Assembly: GCA_008080565.1 (NCBI GenBank)
Contig: VIKE01000016.1
Span: 1 to 34,590, forward strand
Reading direction: 5' to 3'
Source of the DNA: Rhodocyclaceae bacterium
GTDB taxonomy: Bacteria; Pseudomonadota; Gammaproteobacteria; Burkholderiales; Rhodocyclaceae
DNA: 34,590 bases
Shown here: one piece after another, positions 13,760 to 24,594 of the stretch
Position numbering within the stretch: position 1 is the first letter of the stretch
Layout of the letters: each line of letters starts with the position of its first letter
Translations under genes and position numbers: made by a program
Notes under the pieces: generated by a model
What the model was told of the DNA's origin: nothing
The model's database searches: none
Seen by the model: only the letters and a program-made list of their open reading frames with translations

Positions 13760-15247
13760 TTAACCCTTCTTCTTTGCAGCCGGTTTCTTGGCCACTGGCT
13801 TGACTGGTGCTTTCACGGCCTTGGCGACCACTGCCTTGGCTGCAACCGGCTTGACCAGCGGCTTGGCAGCGGCCTTGACCGCCGGCTTCGCTGCTGGTTT
13901 GGCTACAGCCTTCTTGACGGAAGCCTTGGCAACCGGTTTGACAGCGGCCTTTGCTGCAGGTTTAGCTGCCGGCTTTGCTGTCACAGTCTTTTTGGCAGCA
14001 GCTGGCTTGACCGGCTTGCCCGCTTTTTTCGCGGCGAGATTGGCCGCGATGCGCAAGCGCAGTGCGTTGAGCTTGATGAAACCACCAGCGTCGCGCTGGT
14101 CGTAGGCGCCGGCATCGTCCTCGAAGGTGGCGATAGTCGAATCGAACAGCGAATCAGTCTTCGAGTCGCGGCCGACGACGATCACGTTGCCCTTATACAG
14201 CTTGAGGCGAACCACGCCATTGACGCTGCCTTGCGTATGGTCGATCAGCACCTGCAGCGCCTTGCGCTCCGGGCTCCACCAGTAGCCGTTGTACACCAGG
14301 CTGGCGTAGCGCGGCATCAGGTCGTCCTTGAGGTGGGCGACTTCGCGGTCGAGCGTGACCGACTCGATGGCGCGGTGAGCGCGCAGCAGGATCGTTCCGC
14401 CCGGCGTTTCGTAGCAGCCGCGCGACTTCATCCCGACATAACGGTTCTCGACCAGATCGAGGCGGCCAATACCGTGCTTGCCACCGATTTCGTTGAGGGT
14501 GCCGAGTACTTCGTGTGCCTTCATCTTCTTGCCGTTGATGGCGACAACATCACCCTTGGCGAATTCGAGGTCAAGGTACTCGGCCTTATTCGGTGCCTTT
14601 TCCGGCGAAACCGTCCACCGCCACATCGACTCCTCCGCTTCTGCGGCCGGATCTTCCAGGTGGCGACCTTCGTAGGAAATGTGCAGCAGGTTGGCATCCA
14701 TCGAATATGGCGAGCCACCCTTCTTGTGCTTCATGTCGATTTCGATGCCATGCTTCTCGGCATAGGCCATGAGCTTCTCACGCGACATCAAATCCCACTC
14801 GCGCCACGGCGCAATGACCTTGATGCCCGGCTTCAGCGCGTAGGCACCGAGCTCGAAACGCACCTGGTCGTTACCCTTGCCGGTCGCGCCATGACAAATG
14901 GCGTCGGCACCGGTTTCATTGACGATCTCGATCAGGCGCTTGGCGATCAACGGACGGGCGATCGAGGTACCAAGCAGGTACTCGCCTTCATAGACAGTAT
15001 TGGCACGGAACATCGGGAAAACGAAGTCGCGGACAAATTCCTCGCGCACGTCGTCAATGTAGATGTTCTTCGGCTTGATGCCCGCCTTCAGCGCCTTGGC
15101 GCGCGCCGGCTCAAGCTCTTCCCCTTGGCCGAGGTCGGCCGTAAAGGTGACCACTTCGCACTTGTACACATCCTGCAACCACTTGAGGATGACCGAGGTA
15201 TCCAGACCGCCCGAATAGGCCAGTACAACCTTCTTGATGTCGCTCAT
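13760..15247 (-). CDS. argG: Argininosuccinate synthase with Lys/Ala/Pro-rich tail
   Basis: ArgG joins citrulline and aspartate using ATP, the penultimate step of arginine synthesis. The start [20 protein letters not shown] holds the ATP-pyrophosphatase P-loop (SGGLDTS, residues 12-18). [32 protein letters not shown] and the C-terminal [15 protein letters not shown] complete a normal catalytic domain of about 404 residues. The frame then continues without interruption for about 91 more residues (14035 down to 13763) made almost only of Lys, Ala, Pro and Val, with [14 protein letters not shown] repeats like histone H1-like bacterial proteins. ArgG proteins I know end near 400-450 residues without such a tail. 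It lies 32 bases downstream of argF. Confidence 0.96.
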   Translation of the reverse strand: MSDIKKVVLAYSGGLDTSVILKWLQDVYKCEVVTFTADLGQGEELEPARAKALKAGIKPKNIYIDDVREEFVRDFVFPMFRANTVYEGEYLLGTSIARPLIAKRLIEIVNETGADAICHGATGKGNDQVRFELGAYALKPGIKVIAPWREWDLMSREKLMAYAEKHGIEIDMKHKKGGSPYSMDANLLHISYEGRHLEDPAAEAEESMWRWTVSPEKAPNKAEYLDLEFAKGDVVAINGKKMKAHEVLGTLNEIGGKHGIGRLDLVENRYVGMKSRGCYETPGGTILLRAHRAIESVTLDREVAHLKDDLMPRYASLVYNGYWWSPERKALQVLIDHTQGSVNGVVRLKLYKGNVIVVGRDSKTDSLFDSTIATFEDDAGAYDQRDAGGFIKLNALRLRIAANLAAKKAGKPVKPAAAKKTVTAKPAAKPAAKAAVKPVAKASVKKAVAKPAAKPAVKAAAKPLVKPVAAKAVVAKAVKAPVKPVAKKPAAKKKG

Positions 15248-15279
15248 TTCCGTTCCCTTGTATCGATTAACCGCGCCGC

Positions 15280-16200
<921 letters not shown>

Positions 16201-16203
16201 GAT

Positions 16204-17376
16204 TTAGGCCGCCAGAAAATCCTTGATGAGAGGGGCGCACCGGTCAACCAGTTCCCGGGCATCATTTTCACTAAATATCAGTGGTGGCAGGAAGCGAATT
16301 ACTTTCTCGGCCGTGACGTTGATCAACAGCCCAGCAGCCAAAGCATTACCGACCAGTTCACCGCAAGGACGGTCTAGTTCGATGCCGATCATCAAACCAT
16401 GGCCGCGAATCTCAACAAGCCCGGCCGTACCGGCAAGCGCCTCGACCATCAACGAGCGAATCAAGGCGCCGATACGTTCGGCGTTAGCCATCAAACCTTC
16501 CGCTTCGATGGTTTCAATCGTCGTCAGTGCGGCAGTGGAAACCAGCGGATTGCCGCCAAAAGTCGAACCGTGATTTCCCGGGCCGAACAGGCCGGCTGCC
16601 TTGCCACCAGCCATGCAGGCACCAATCGGCACCCCTGAACCCAAACCTTTGGCCAGCGTCGCAATATCAGGCTGAATGCCAGCATGCTGATACCCGAACC
16701 ATTTTCCCGTACGCGCCATACCGCATTGCACTTCGTCACAGATCAGTAACCAGCCATGCTCGTCACACAACTGGCGTAAGGCCTTCTGGTATTCAAGTGA
16801 AGCCAGGTGAATACCACCTTCGCCCTGAATAATTTCCAGCATGACAGCAACGATATTTTTATTGTGCTCGGCAACCGCCTTGATGGCATTGAGGTCATCA
16901 TAGGGAACACGGACAAAACCAGAAACCAGCGGCTCAAAGCCTGCCTGCGCCTTACGGTTCCCGGTTGCCGAAAGCGTCGCCATGGTCCGTCCATGGAACG
17001 CCTTTTCCATGACGATCACGGTTGGATTTTCAATTCCCTTTTTGTGACCGTAGAAGCGAGCCAGCTTGATCGCTGCCTCGTTTGCTTCTGCACCGGAATT
17101 GGAGAAAAAGATCTCCTGCATGCCGGAAATTTCAGCGAGTTTGTCGGCCAGCAACTCCTGCTCGCGAATTCGATAAAGATTGGAAGTGTGCAACATGCGT
17201 CCGGCCTGCGCGGCAATCGCTGACACCAGCTTGGGATGGGCATGACCGAGCGTCGAAACAGCAATCCCGGACAGCGCATCCAGGTATTCCTTGCCCTCGG
17301 TATCTGTAATCCGGCAACCCTGACCATGGCTGAAAGCCACCGGCAACCGGGCATAGGTATTCATGACATGCGACAT
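16204..17376 (-). CDS. argD: Acetylornithine aminotransferase
   Basis: This class III PLP aminotransferase of about 390 residues starts MSHVMNTYARLPVAFSHGQG. Features are SNSGAEANEAAIKLAR, the PLP phosphate-binding GRTMATLSATGN, CDEVQCGMARTGKWFGYQHAGI and the Schiff-base lysine in ATLAKGLGSGVPIGA. It converts N-acetylglutamate semialdehyde to N-acetylornithine. The start at 17376 was chosen because it gives the usual family N-terminus; an upstream in-frame start at 17430 would add an unlikely extension, and ATG 17364 is an alternative. It is divergent from the DUF3579 gene. Confidence 0.95.
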   Translation of the reverse strand: MSHVMNTYARLPVAFSHGQGCRITDTEGKEYLDALSGIAVSTLGHAHPKLVSAIAAQAGRMLHTSNLYRIREQELLADKLAEISGMQEIFFSNSGAEANEAAIKLARFYGHKKGIENPTVIVMEKAFHGRTMATLSATGNRKAQAGFEPLVSGFVRVPYDDLNAIKAVAEHNKNIVAVMLEIIQGEGGIHLASLEYQKALRQLCDEHGWLLICDEVQCGMARTGKWFGYQHAGIQPDIATLAKGLGSGVPIGACMAGGKAAGLFGPGNHGSTFGGNPLVSTAALTTIETIEAEGLMANAERIGALIRSLMVEALAGTAGLVEIRGHGLMIGIELDRPCGELVGNALAAGLLINVTAEKVIRFLPPLIFSENDARELVDRCAPLIKDFLAA

Positions 17377-17573
17377 GAGGCAACCCCAAAAAACGAAAAC
17401 GGCGGTCATCGCCGCCGGAATGATCGCCACTCAACGGGCAAGCACCCCGCAAGAGCAACACAGGCCTGAATTTTAGGTCAAAAGCAAGACCTTGTATAGA
17501 ACGGCAAAAACACGCGTGTACGCCAGCCCAGGCGGCCATGCGCCATAATTATGGAAAGGCTTCGGGCTTCTGC

Positions 17574-17579
17574 TAGAAT
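17574..17579 (+). promoter_or_regulatory. Extended -10 box before the DUF3579 gene
   Basis: TAGAAT preceded by TGC forms an extended -10 (TGnTAGAAT) about 40 bases before ATG 17621. No good -35 is visible at the usual distance, which is tolerable for an extended -10 promoter. Confidence 0.35.
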
Positions 17580-17620
17580 TCGCCAACGCAAGGTCGCATC
17601 GCCCAACGCAGACTAGAACA

Positions 17621-17914
17621 ATGACAACTACAGACTCGACCACATTCATCATTGTTGGCCTCACCAAGCAAGGCAAGAAGTTTCGCCCCAGTGACTGGGC
17701 AGAACGCCTGTGCGGCGTCATGTCAGCCTTCGGCGCCGAGCGCAAGATGAAATACTCCCCCTACGTTGGCCCGGGAGACTACAACGGCGAAAAAGCCGTC
17801 TTCGTCGACGGTCGCCTCGGCGAAATTGAACCAATGGCCTACCGCTTCATGCTCAACTTCGCCCAGGACAACGACCTGCAGATCATCGATGGCGTCTGCT
17901 CACTGGAAAAATAA
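17621..17914 (+). CDS. DUF3579 domain protein
   Basis: This 97-residue protein, beginning MTTTDSTTFIIVGLTKQGKK and containing FRPSDWAERLCGVMSAFG, YSPYVGP, GEKAVFVDGRL and EPMAYRFMLNFAQDN, matches the betaproteobacterial DUF3579 family. No function is established. Its divergent position beside argD is common in Betaproteobacteria and may reflect a link to arginine or nitrogen metabolism, but that is only a neighbourhood argument. It is monocistronic and followed by a terminator. Confidence 0.88.
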   Translation: MTTTDSTTFIIVGLTKQGKKFRPSDWAERLCGVMSAFGAERKMKYSPYVGPGDYNGEKAVFVDGRLGEIEPMAYRFMLNFAQDNDLQIIDGVCSLEK

Positions 17915-17940
17915 AACAAACAACCGAAACCGCGAAAACA

Positions 17941-17967
17941 AAAAAGGCGCCCAAAGGCGCCATTTTT
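17941..17967. terminator. Bidirectional intrinsic terminator
   Basis: GGCGCC (17946-17951) and GGCGCC (17956-17961) form a stem with loop CAAA, preceded by an A-run and followed by ATTTTTATT. It serves the rightward DUF3579 gene and the convergent leftward rpsT. Confidence 0.8.
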
Positions 17968-17985
17968 ATTTGAGCCTTCAACCGA

Positions 17986-18255
17986 TCAGGCAGCAGCAAG
18001 TGCCTTGATCTGAGCAGACAGACGGCTCTTGGTGCGGGAAGCCTTGTTCTTATGAACAATCTTCTTGTCAGCGATGCGATCGAGAACCGCAACGGATTGC
18101 TGGAAGACGCCTTGAGCGGCGGCTTTATCACCAGCTTCGATCGCCTGACGAACACGCTTGATAGCGGTACGCAGGGTCGAACGCAGACTGGCGTTATGGG
18201 AACGCTGCCCGTCAGCCTGACGGGCGCGCTTGCGGGCTTGTGCGCTATTGGCCAT
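17986..18255 (-). CDS. rpsT: 30S ribosomal protein S20
   Basis: This 89-residue basic protein starts [18 protein letters not shown], with [15 protein letters not shown] in the middle and the C-terminal [20 protein letters not shown] block, all diagnostic of S20, which binds the 5' domain of 16S rRNA in the small subunit. AAGGA lies just upstream of the ATG. It has its own sigma70 promoter and is a single-gene unit ending at the terminator shared with DUF3579. Confidence 0.98.
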   Translation of the reverse strand: MANSAQARKRARQADGQRSHNASLRSTLRTAIKRVRQAIEAGDKAAAQGVFQQSVAVLDRIADKKIVHKNKASRTKSRLSAQIKALAAA

Positions 18256-18287
18256 TGCTATCCTTAACCGAATACTTAAAACGGAAA

Positions 18288-18317
18288 ATTATATCAATAC
18301 TGAGCATTGCTTAGCAA
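18288..18317 (-). promoter_or_regulatory. Sigma70 promoter of rpsT
   Basis: On the minus strand TTGCTA (18312-18317) and TATAAT (18288-18293) are separated by 18 bases. The predicted start is about 25-30 bases before the rpsT ATG. The -35 sits inside a small palindrome TTGCTAAGCAA. Confidence 0.65.
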
Positions 18318-18342
18318 GTAATTCTCCGCTGCAAACAATCAA

Positions 18343-21300
18343 CTACTGAAGTAATTCGCGCCATATGACTCGCGTTCCCTTGAACCCTGATACCGAAAAT
18401 GGGAAACGTGGATTGGCCAGTTTTTTCGGTGTCGGATTACTTGCCGTAACGATCCCGACAGTTGGTTTCCCCCCCACATACATCACATTGAAACCAACAA
18501 TTGGTGCATTTACGTAGTCTGAGACACCTGTCCCACCTTCCACAAAGCTACCCGACCTGAAATCAAAATAGCTGAACCAGCCGTATCCGCCGGGAGAACA
18601 CTCAGAACTCGCCGGAACTACCGAGGCCACCAGCAAGCTGCCCGAAACAAGCTGCATATTTACATTGACACGCTCAGACCCTTCGCCTGACTTTGCTGCA
18701 TCCAAATCAACGAACCAACCTCGCTTGATTGACCAGTCGATGGATCCACCCTCAACTGCATTGCTTGAAGCGGTCCGTGTCGTTCCTTGGCTTGTAACGA
18801 CGGTTGTCAAAGTCTGCTCGACGAACACGTCTGGCCCCGTTGCCGTTCTTGGGTTATCCAGAGTAACCGTCCCACCATCATCCCTTATTGCGTAGATGGT
18901 CTGACGCTGGGTATTCGACAGATCAGAGGTTTCGAGATACTTGCCGGTACCAACAAAAATCAGGCGCTTTGAGTTGTATGAACCCAGCTCAGGCTTGGAA
19001 GTTATAGGCTGAACGGTACCTGTGGAGTCCTTCAAAATCGCAAACTTGAAAGCGGTTCCAGCATTAATATCGAAGCGCCAGAGATTACCAAGCAAGTCGC
19101 CTCCATAAACATGGCCAGCCGTATTGTTTTTCTCGGCACTATCAGCCCACGCGCTAATTTTGGAAAGGCCGCTCGGCGTCGTTGTAGAGCCAACATTTGT
19201 CGGAATCTTGGAGATTACCGCACCACTACTCGCATTGAGCACATACAAATACCCCTGACCATTTCCATCCGACGCATTTGCACCGGCATTGTTGTAGCCA
19301 GAAGTCAGAAGGACAACCCAAGTTCCGTCAGCCTTCTTGGTAATTATCGGATTGCCGTAGGAATATCCAAGGTCTTGGTCATTTGCATTTGTGAATTCCC
19401 AAAGCAGTATGGGGTTGGATGGCGAAGTGATATCCATAGCGTAGAATCCGCGGCCACCGCCATTCAAGCCACCGACAACAATGGTTTTCCAAACAGCGCT
19501 CGCCGCTGTCCCGCAATTTGCGGTGCAAATATCGGAAATAATCGGGCTACCGTTAACGAAATAGGCATGATTGGTGGCATATGCTTTGTCAGCCAACTTC
19601 CACAGATTAGGCAAGACGGGAGTGGGGAAATACGCCCAACGCTCCTGGCCATTTGAAGCATTGAAGGCATGCAACATGCCATCGTTTGAACCGACGTAAA
19701 CCGTTCCTTCACGACTAGCCTGGGCAGTCACAAACTCAGAATATCCCGCGTCCAGATAGGAAAAGGTTGGCTTTCCGATGAAGGCTGGCTGGGATTCGAC
19801 CAAATCTCCCAATACGGCCTCGCGATAGCGATACAAGCGATTTTCCGACGTGTTGACGGTACTATCCTCGTAGTCCTTTTGGCCACGGAGGTAGTTAACA
19901 AGCGTTGCACCCACAGCAGCCGACTTTTGTGTAGGACTCAAAGCTGCCCATTGCGACAGACCGGCCAATTTTGTTGAATCGAAATAACCTGGATTCGCCG
20001 CAGCAAAAGTAGCGTCGAAATCAATCAAACCCGAAGCACCTTTGACCTTGATCGTTCGGTTCTCTGTCGGAGTAACCCGAGCATGCATCGTTCCAGAACA
20101 CGTTACCGTCATCGGCACTTTACAAACAGTATCTCCCTCAACCCCACCAAGACAAGCACTGTAGCCAAAGGGTAGCGGGTCGGGTGGTGCCGGCTTGGGA
20201 GAAACGCAATAAGTAACAGAACTGTTTCCCGTTGAATCTATTTCTTCGACAGAAGGGGATGTGCAAGTAGATTTGGTGACATCCGTCAGACACCAAAGTG
20301 CTTCCTCAGAAACTGCACCAGTTAGCGTATTGACACTCCGCTTTTCAACATTGCCAATCCACTTGCCGGAGGTATAGCTCGCAACATATGCATAATTGTC
20401 CCCCTGAACCGGATTCAGAGTACTGGTCGCTGCCGCAGCGCCGGCACCGATCTTTGAGGAGATCGAAGCAAGTGCTTCATTTAGCCCCTGGCTTAGCTGC
20501 GCCGGATCCTTCGCGCTAAAGTACTTCCCTTGACCATTGACCGCAGCGTGCCAAAGGTCATCCACTGCACTGCTCGTCTCTTGGACAGGAACAGGCCAAT
20601 TTATCGAAGCACCCAAATCACAAGGTGGATCTGCATTGATTTTTAGGCAGGCGTAATCACCGGTCGTCGCCGTCTGGTAATCGTTTTGATACTGCAAAGT
20701 CCCGTCAACACCCAACCCTAGGGTAAACGTAGTCATGTGCTGCTGGGTATTCTTGTCCGTTGCACTGACGAAAACATCGTCTTTACAAACATTTCGCGAA
20801 TAGCTCAGGGTCGCATCATCGTCATCCTTGCCTGAAACGGAACAGTTATCAGCAGTTGTTGAACCGTAACCGGCATTATTTGGATTGCGCAGATCCGTGT
20901 CGTAATAGTACTTGGCAACGTCGGCCAGTGAATTGGAGCTTGCCGTCGGCCCCTCATTCATGGGCCGGTCGGCAGAAGCATCCTGATTACCAACCTGTGT
21001 ATTGGTCGACGACCCTTTGGGGAAAACCCCCCTGACGTTCGGATTGTCAGTTGTCGATGTCGAGTCGGTATTCCAGTAACCATCGGTAGTCAGAATGGAA
21101 AAATTCTGCTGGCACGAATACTCGACCGGATCTTCGTCCGAGGAGTTTATTTTCTCCTGACCCGCAAAAATTCTACCCACCTTCGCCAGAGTAGACCGCA
21201 ATGGCGTTCCGCCGTTCGGAGTTACGTCAAATAACTTGCTATACCAACTGGATTTTTGTAACGTACTGAATTTCGAAATCGCCAGATAGTTGCTCGAAGC

Positions 21301-22899
21301 ATTATTGATAGTGATGAATCCAAGCCGATAGTTACTGCCAATCGTCTTGAATGACTGACTGACTGTGGTTTTCATCATTTGCATACGAGTACGGTACCAA
21401 GCGACCCAGTTGGCAAAATTTTCCAGTTCTTGTGCATAAGAACAAGTCACCACACCACCACTGGAAGAGCAATCGGTTCGGCGGGAACGATCAACAACTT
21501 TCGAGCCGTCCACGACGACGTCCCCATAGGTCTGACCGGATGCAATATCAACTCGCATGAACGAACCTGGAGTAACCACTGCCGAATCAGCACCACCAGA
21601 AAACGGAGTTGTCACGCTCACAGTTGCAATGGTCGTATTTCCATTTACGCTAATATTGGACGTTAGCGTAGCTCCGTTGTAGCTAGCGCCAGTTGGCGCA
21701 GTAACAGATATCACTTCGTTAACTGCCGTGGCAGAAAACCCATTTGTGACTGCAGCCGCTACTTTGCTTGCCAGCTGATTTCTCCGGGTACCTGCGTTGT
21801 TTGAATTGGAGCAAAAATAGAAACTGGAGGCCAGTACGGAAGTCCCATTCAAGGCAAAAGCAGAAACCAGAACCTTGTTTGCCGCCGGAACATTGCCACA
21901 ATTGGTTCCCGGATTATTTGTGCCACTTTTCGGTGGAGTTCCTGCGACAGTAATCTTTCCAGTTGCCGTACCGGTCGATGACATGATAGTCGGATATTTC
22001 GGAAAGGTGTAGTTGGAATCCTGAACTGCCTTGCAAATCGTCAAAGCAGCCGTTGTACACCAGCGAACCGGAGCGGGAAACTTGTATTCACCAGTCGGCC
22101 CCGTGGCAGTCGTACAGTCCTTGAGATCAGCAGCCTTGCAATACTCACCTGGCACGATCACATAGTAGTAAGGACCTAGATTTCTCGAGGCAGTAGTCGG
22201 TGCATTTACCGTTCCTTGCGCAAAGATTGCAGTCGATCCGATGCTGGACGTCGTATCATGCATGACCGTATAAGACTTCGCATTTACGACACCTGGCAAC
22301 AGGTAGTTATCGTTCCGCAAGCAATCCGTATAGGCACTGCTGGTACACCACTCAACATCAGGATACGACGTTTTCAGGTTGATAGTCGCGCTCGACTGTT
22401 TACCATATCCGTCATATGGCACAGCGCCATAGTCGGAACCGTAACTCACGGTCTTTTTGTTGCCATCCGATTCAAGTGGCACTGAATAGGTAATCGCCGG
22501 ATTGTAGTAAATGCGATTGAAATCCGACGCAACGAAGGGTGGCATACCACGATATTCAGGGGTACCCGTATTCGGCAGACAAACAGACGTGGTGGAATTT
22601 GAACTCAGATTTGAGCCACCAGCCGTGCGGCAGCAACGGAATGTTGTTCCTGCAGTACCACCCTTACAATAGTTGCCATCGACCACCCAGTCCGGCACAT
22701 AATCCCACGCCATACTCCCAGAGTTATCCTGAATGAACATCAGGTTGGGGAGCACTTTGGTGGTTGTCGAATTCGCCAGAGGAACCGTTGCCAGATTCAC
22801 TGGAGCCGACCAAGAGGCCTGAGATGGCAGCAGGAGTGCAAAAAACGCTGCTCCACCAGCGAGATGACGCCGAATATTTGAATGGGAATGGCGTTTCAT
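18343..22899 (-). CDS. pilY1: Type IV pilus tip adhesin PilY1
   Basis: This 1518-residue secreted protein has a signal peptide (residues 1-32, ending SQASWSA), then LPNLMFIQDNSGSMAWDY with a MIDAS-like DxSxS at 58-62, marking a von Willebrand A-type module whose remainder is spread to about residue 830. The C-terminal PilY1 beta-propeller starts near residue 1040 (SQPAFIGKP, EGTVYVGSNDGMLHAFNA, GWFVDLD, ending VIWRELLQ). PilY1 caps the pilus with the minor pilins and affects retraction, twitching and adhesion. The loop before VYGGDLLGNLWRFD (near 1256) reads ADSAEKNNTAGH and lacks most aspartates of the calcium loop known from Pseudomonas PilY1. It is last in the minor-pilin operon, and no terminator is obvious between it and the rpsT promoter. 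Confidence 0.93.
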   Translation of the reverse strand: MKRHSHSNIRRHLAGGAAFFALLLPSQASWSAPVNLATVPLANSTTTKVLPNLMFIQDNSGSMAWDYVPDWVVDGNYCKGGTAGTTFRCCRTAGGSNLSSNSTTSVCLPNTGTPEYRGMPPFVASDFNRIYYNPAITYSVPLESDGNKKTVSYGSDYGAVPYDGYGKQSSATINLKTSYPDVEWCTSSAYTDCLRNDNYLLPGVVNAKSYTVMHDTTSSIGSTAIFAQGTVNAPTTASRNLGPYYYVIVPGEYCKAADLKDCTTATGPTGEYKFPAPVRWCTTAALTICKAVQDSNYTFPKYPTIMSSTGTATGKITVAGTPPKSGTNNPGTNCGNVPAANKVLVSAFALNGTSVLASSFYFCSNSNNAGTRRNQLASKVAAAVTNGFSATAVNEVISVTAPTGASYNGATLTSNISVNGNTTIATVSVTTPFSGGADSAVVTPGSFMRVDIASGQTYGDVVVDGSKVVDRSRRTDCSSSGGVVTCSYAQELENFANWVAWYRTRMQMMKTTVSQSFKTIGSNYRLGFITINNASSNYLAISKFSTLQKSSWYSKLFDVTPNGGTPLRSTLAKVGRIFAGQEKINSSDEDPVEYSCQQNFSILTTDGYWNTDSTSTTDNPNVRGVFPKGSSTNTQVGNQDASADRPMNEGPTASSNSLADVAKYYYDTDLRNPNNAGYGSTTADNCSVSGKDDDDATLSYSRNVCKDDVFVSATDKNTQQHMTTFTLGLGVDGTLQYQNDYQTATTGDYACLKINADPPCDLGASINWPVPVQETSSAVDDLWHAAVNGQGKYFSAKDPAQLSQGLNEALASISSKIGAGAAAATSTLNPVQGDNYAYVASYTSGKWIGNVEKRSVNTLTGAVSEEALWCLTDVTKSTCTSPSVEEIDSTGNSSVTYCVSPKPAPPDPLPFGYSACLGGVEGDTVCKVPMTVTCSGTMHARVTPTENRTIKVKGASGLIDFDATFAAANPGYFDSTKLAGLSQWAALSPTQKSAAVGATLVNYLRGQKDYEDSTVNTSENRLYRYREAVLGDLVESQPAFIGKPTFSYLDAGYSEFVTAQASREGTVYVGSNDGMLHAFNASNGQERWAYFPTPVLPNLWKLADKAYATNHAYFVNGSPIISDICTANCGTAASAVWKTIVVGGLNGGGRGFYAMDITSPSNPILLWEFTNANDQDLGYSYGNPIITKKADGTWVVLLTSGYNNAGANASDGNGQGYLYVLNASSGAVISKIPTNVGSTTTPSGLSKISAWADSAEKNNTAGHVYGGDLLGNLWRFDINAGTAFKFAILKDSTGTVQPITSKPELGSYNSKRLIFVGTGKYLETSDLSNTQRQTIYAIRDDGGTVTLDNPRTATGPDVFVEQTLTTVVTSQGTTRTASSNAVEGGSIDWSIKRGWFVDLDAAKSGEGSERVNVNMQLVSGSLLVASVVPASSECSPGGYGWFSYFDFRSGSFVEGGTGVSDYVNAPIVGFNVMYVGGKPTVGIVTASNPTPKKLANPRFPFSVSGFKGTRVIWRELLQ

Positions 22900-22909
22900 G
22901 ATCGACTCC

Positions 22910-23530
22910 TCAGAAGACGAATGCTTGGATATAACTGATCGTGTTTCGTGGGCCGATGACTTGAGCTGTCACTCGGTATACCGGCGAACCAGACCCACTT
23001 AGTCCGGCGCCGGCCTGGGTGGCGTCCAGAACCCCCATGCCGCTTCCGCCTTTTTCACCATCACTAAATAGACAATTGGACTCGTCTGGAATAATCGCTG
23101 GGGAGGCTAATGAACCCGCCCCTCCTGTGTGTCTGCACATGCGCTGGATGATGTAACGTACGGTGTTTCCTGCGGCATCAGTGCCTGTCAACTGACTGTT
23201 TGCATCAGACCATGTCAGGCCAACCAGATTCATCGCAGGCAGTTGATTGACCGAGTTGTAATAGCCTGCCGCCGCATTGCTGTTATCAAGTGTTGCTGCA
23301 TTATTCGTCAGCCATATCACTGCTGCCTCAACACCACCATCACCAGAACTGGTTGCAGACTGCTTAAATGCAAGGTTGCCTGCAATCAAGGTGTTGGTAT
23401 CGACCGAGCGAATCAATGCAACAGCCGCCAGCGTCATGACCACCAAAGCAATCAACGCAAAGAAGAGTACAGCACCACGTTGACGAAAACCTTTCGAACT
23501 ACACATGATTAGTTGGTTAGCTGGTTTCAT
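22910..23530 (-). CDS. pilX: PilX-family minor pilin
   Basis: This 206-residue protein has the type III leader KGFRQRG, cut before AVLFFALIALVVMTLAAVAL, then IRSVDTNTLIAGNLAFKQSA, which matches the PilX N-terminal domain. Position +5 of the mature protein is Phe rather than Glu, as is usual for PilX-type pilins, which prime pilus assembly and sit below PilY1. Its ATG overlaps the pilW stop by 4 bases, and pilY1 begins 10 bases after it. Four cysteines lie in the C-terminal half or leader. The start fits the operon overlap. Confidence 0.9.
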   Translation of the reverse strand: MKPANQLIMCSSKGFRQRGAVLFFALIALVVMTLAAVALIRSVDTNTLIAGNLAFKQSATSSGDGGVEAAVIWLTNNAATLDNSNAAAGYYNSVNQLPAMNLVGLTWSDANSQLTGTDAAGNTVRYIIQRMCRHTGGAGSLASPAIIPDESNCLFSDGEKGGSGMGVLDATQAGAGLSGSGSPVYRVTAQVIGPRNTISYIQAFVF

Positions 23531-24591
23531 GGCGCCATCGTGCCTCTGGTCCAGATTACATTACGCAGCGGGACTATCGTTTCATAGATGCGGTAACGAT
23601 AACGTTGCCAGCTCACGCCATCAGCATCATCGGCCAAATTGATTACCGGTGCAGGAGAAACCGCCGTCCCCTCCCAAGCACAGAGTCCCGTCGGATTTAG
23701 CGCGGTTGTTGAACTGCATGCGTCAGTCACGTTATTTTTTTCACGCAAGCTACTGCGCGCGACCACAGCAACGCGAATTGCCTTGATTCGATTGCGAGTA
23801 GCAATGTTCGGGGTAGCCCAAGCCCCCGTTGCATCAACCCATTGGGCAATATCATTACTATTCGGTGCGTTAGAGATGCCATACTGCGCCTGGACATTCA
23901 CAATACCTTCAACGTTTTGAGCATCGGTATTCACACCATTGACTGTCGTCACCAATCTCATTTGGCCACCGTTGACCATATAGGAGAGCTCAGTCCAGTT
24001 GCCCAGACAAGCTATAGAAGTCGAGTCTTTTGCGGTGGTGACATTGCCTTCAAAGGTCACATGAGTAGCATCTGGAACAGCGGTCACTTTGGTGAACATG
24101 CAATTTGCACCAGTCGATACGATAGCCACATCATTTGGCTGGCAGGCCATCGAATTCTTGACCAGAATATTCGTTGCAACGGCAGTTTCGGCGGCAAAAA
24201 ATGGAACACCGCCGTTTACTGATGAACCAATACGGATGGACACCGTATCACTGGCTCCCGCAGCATTCCCGCCATCGGCAATCGCCACCGGGAACAGATT
24301 CACTCCGCCTGAAGCCAGAGTCGGATCGCTGCACAGCAAAGGCGGATTTTTGGTGCTGAACGTCGGCAAACCGAACCCTGCCATCGCGACCTGTCGCTTA
24401 ATGTTGTAAAGCGCGATCATGCCATTGGTTTGCGCGTCGGAACCACTGGTTGTCGTTCGCTTGTCGCCTTCAAATACCGAAAAAACCTGCATGATCACCA
24501 GTACCGTAAACAAGCCAATAACCATCGCCACCATCAGCTCAACCAAGCCCATGCCGGCCTGTGCGCCAGCCTGTCGTTCGTAAGGAATCAC
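23527..24591 (-). CDS. pilW: PilW-family minor pilin
   Basis: This 354-residue prepilin has leader MIPYERQAGAQAG followed by MGLVELMVAMVIGLFTVLVI, with Glu at mature position 5. The GTG start at 24591 is supported by GGGTAGG directly upstream, which also contains the pilV stop. The length and the C-terminal RYRYRIYETIVPLRN block are typical for PilW. It belongs to the priming complex with PilV, PilX, FimT and PilY1. The sequence between the N-terminal helix and the C-terminus is variable and rich in Thr, Asn and Val. Confidence 0.9.
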   Translation of the reverse strand: MIPYERQAGAQAGMGLVELMVAMVIGLFTVLVIMQVFSVFEGDKRTTTSGSDAQTNGMIALYNIKRQVAMAGFGLPTFSTKNPPLLCSDPTLASGGVNLFPVAIADGGNAAGASDTVSIRIGSSVNGGVPFFAAETAVATNILVKNSMACQPNDVAIVSTGANCMFTKVTAVPDATHVTFEGNVTTAKDSTSIACLGNWTELSYMVNGGQMRLVTTVNGVNTDAQNVEGIVNVQAQYGISNAPNSNDIAQWVDATGAWATPNIATRNRIKAIRVAVVARSSLREKNNVTDACSSTTALNPTGLCAWEGTAVSPAPVINLADDADGVSWQRYRYRIYETIVPLRNVIWTRGTMAP

Positions 24592-24594
24592 GAC

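Noticed and set aside
13788..14105. A 105-codon Ala/Thr/Gly/Leu-rich frame on the plus strand that looks membrane-like
   Set aside because: It is the complement of the Lys/Ala/Pro tail of ArgG; the repeated codons generate the hydrophobic pattern.
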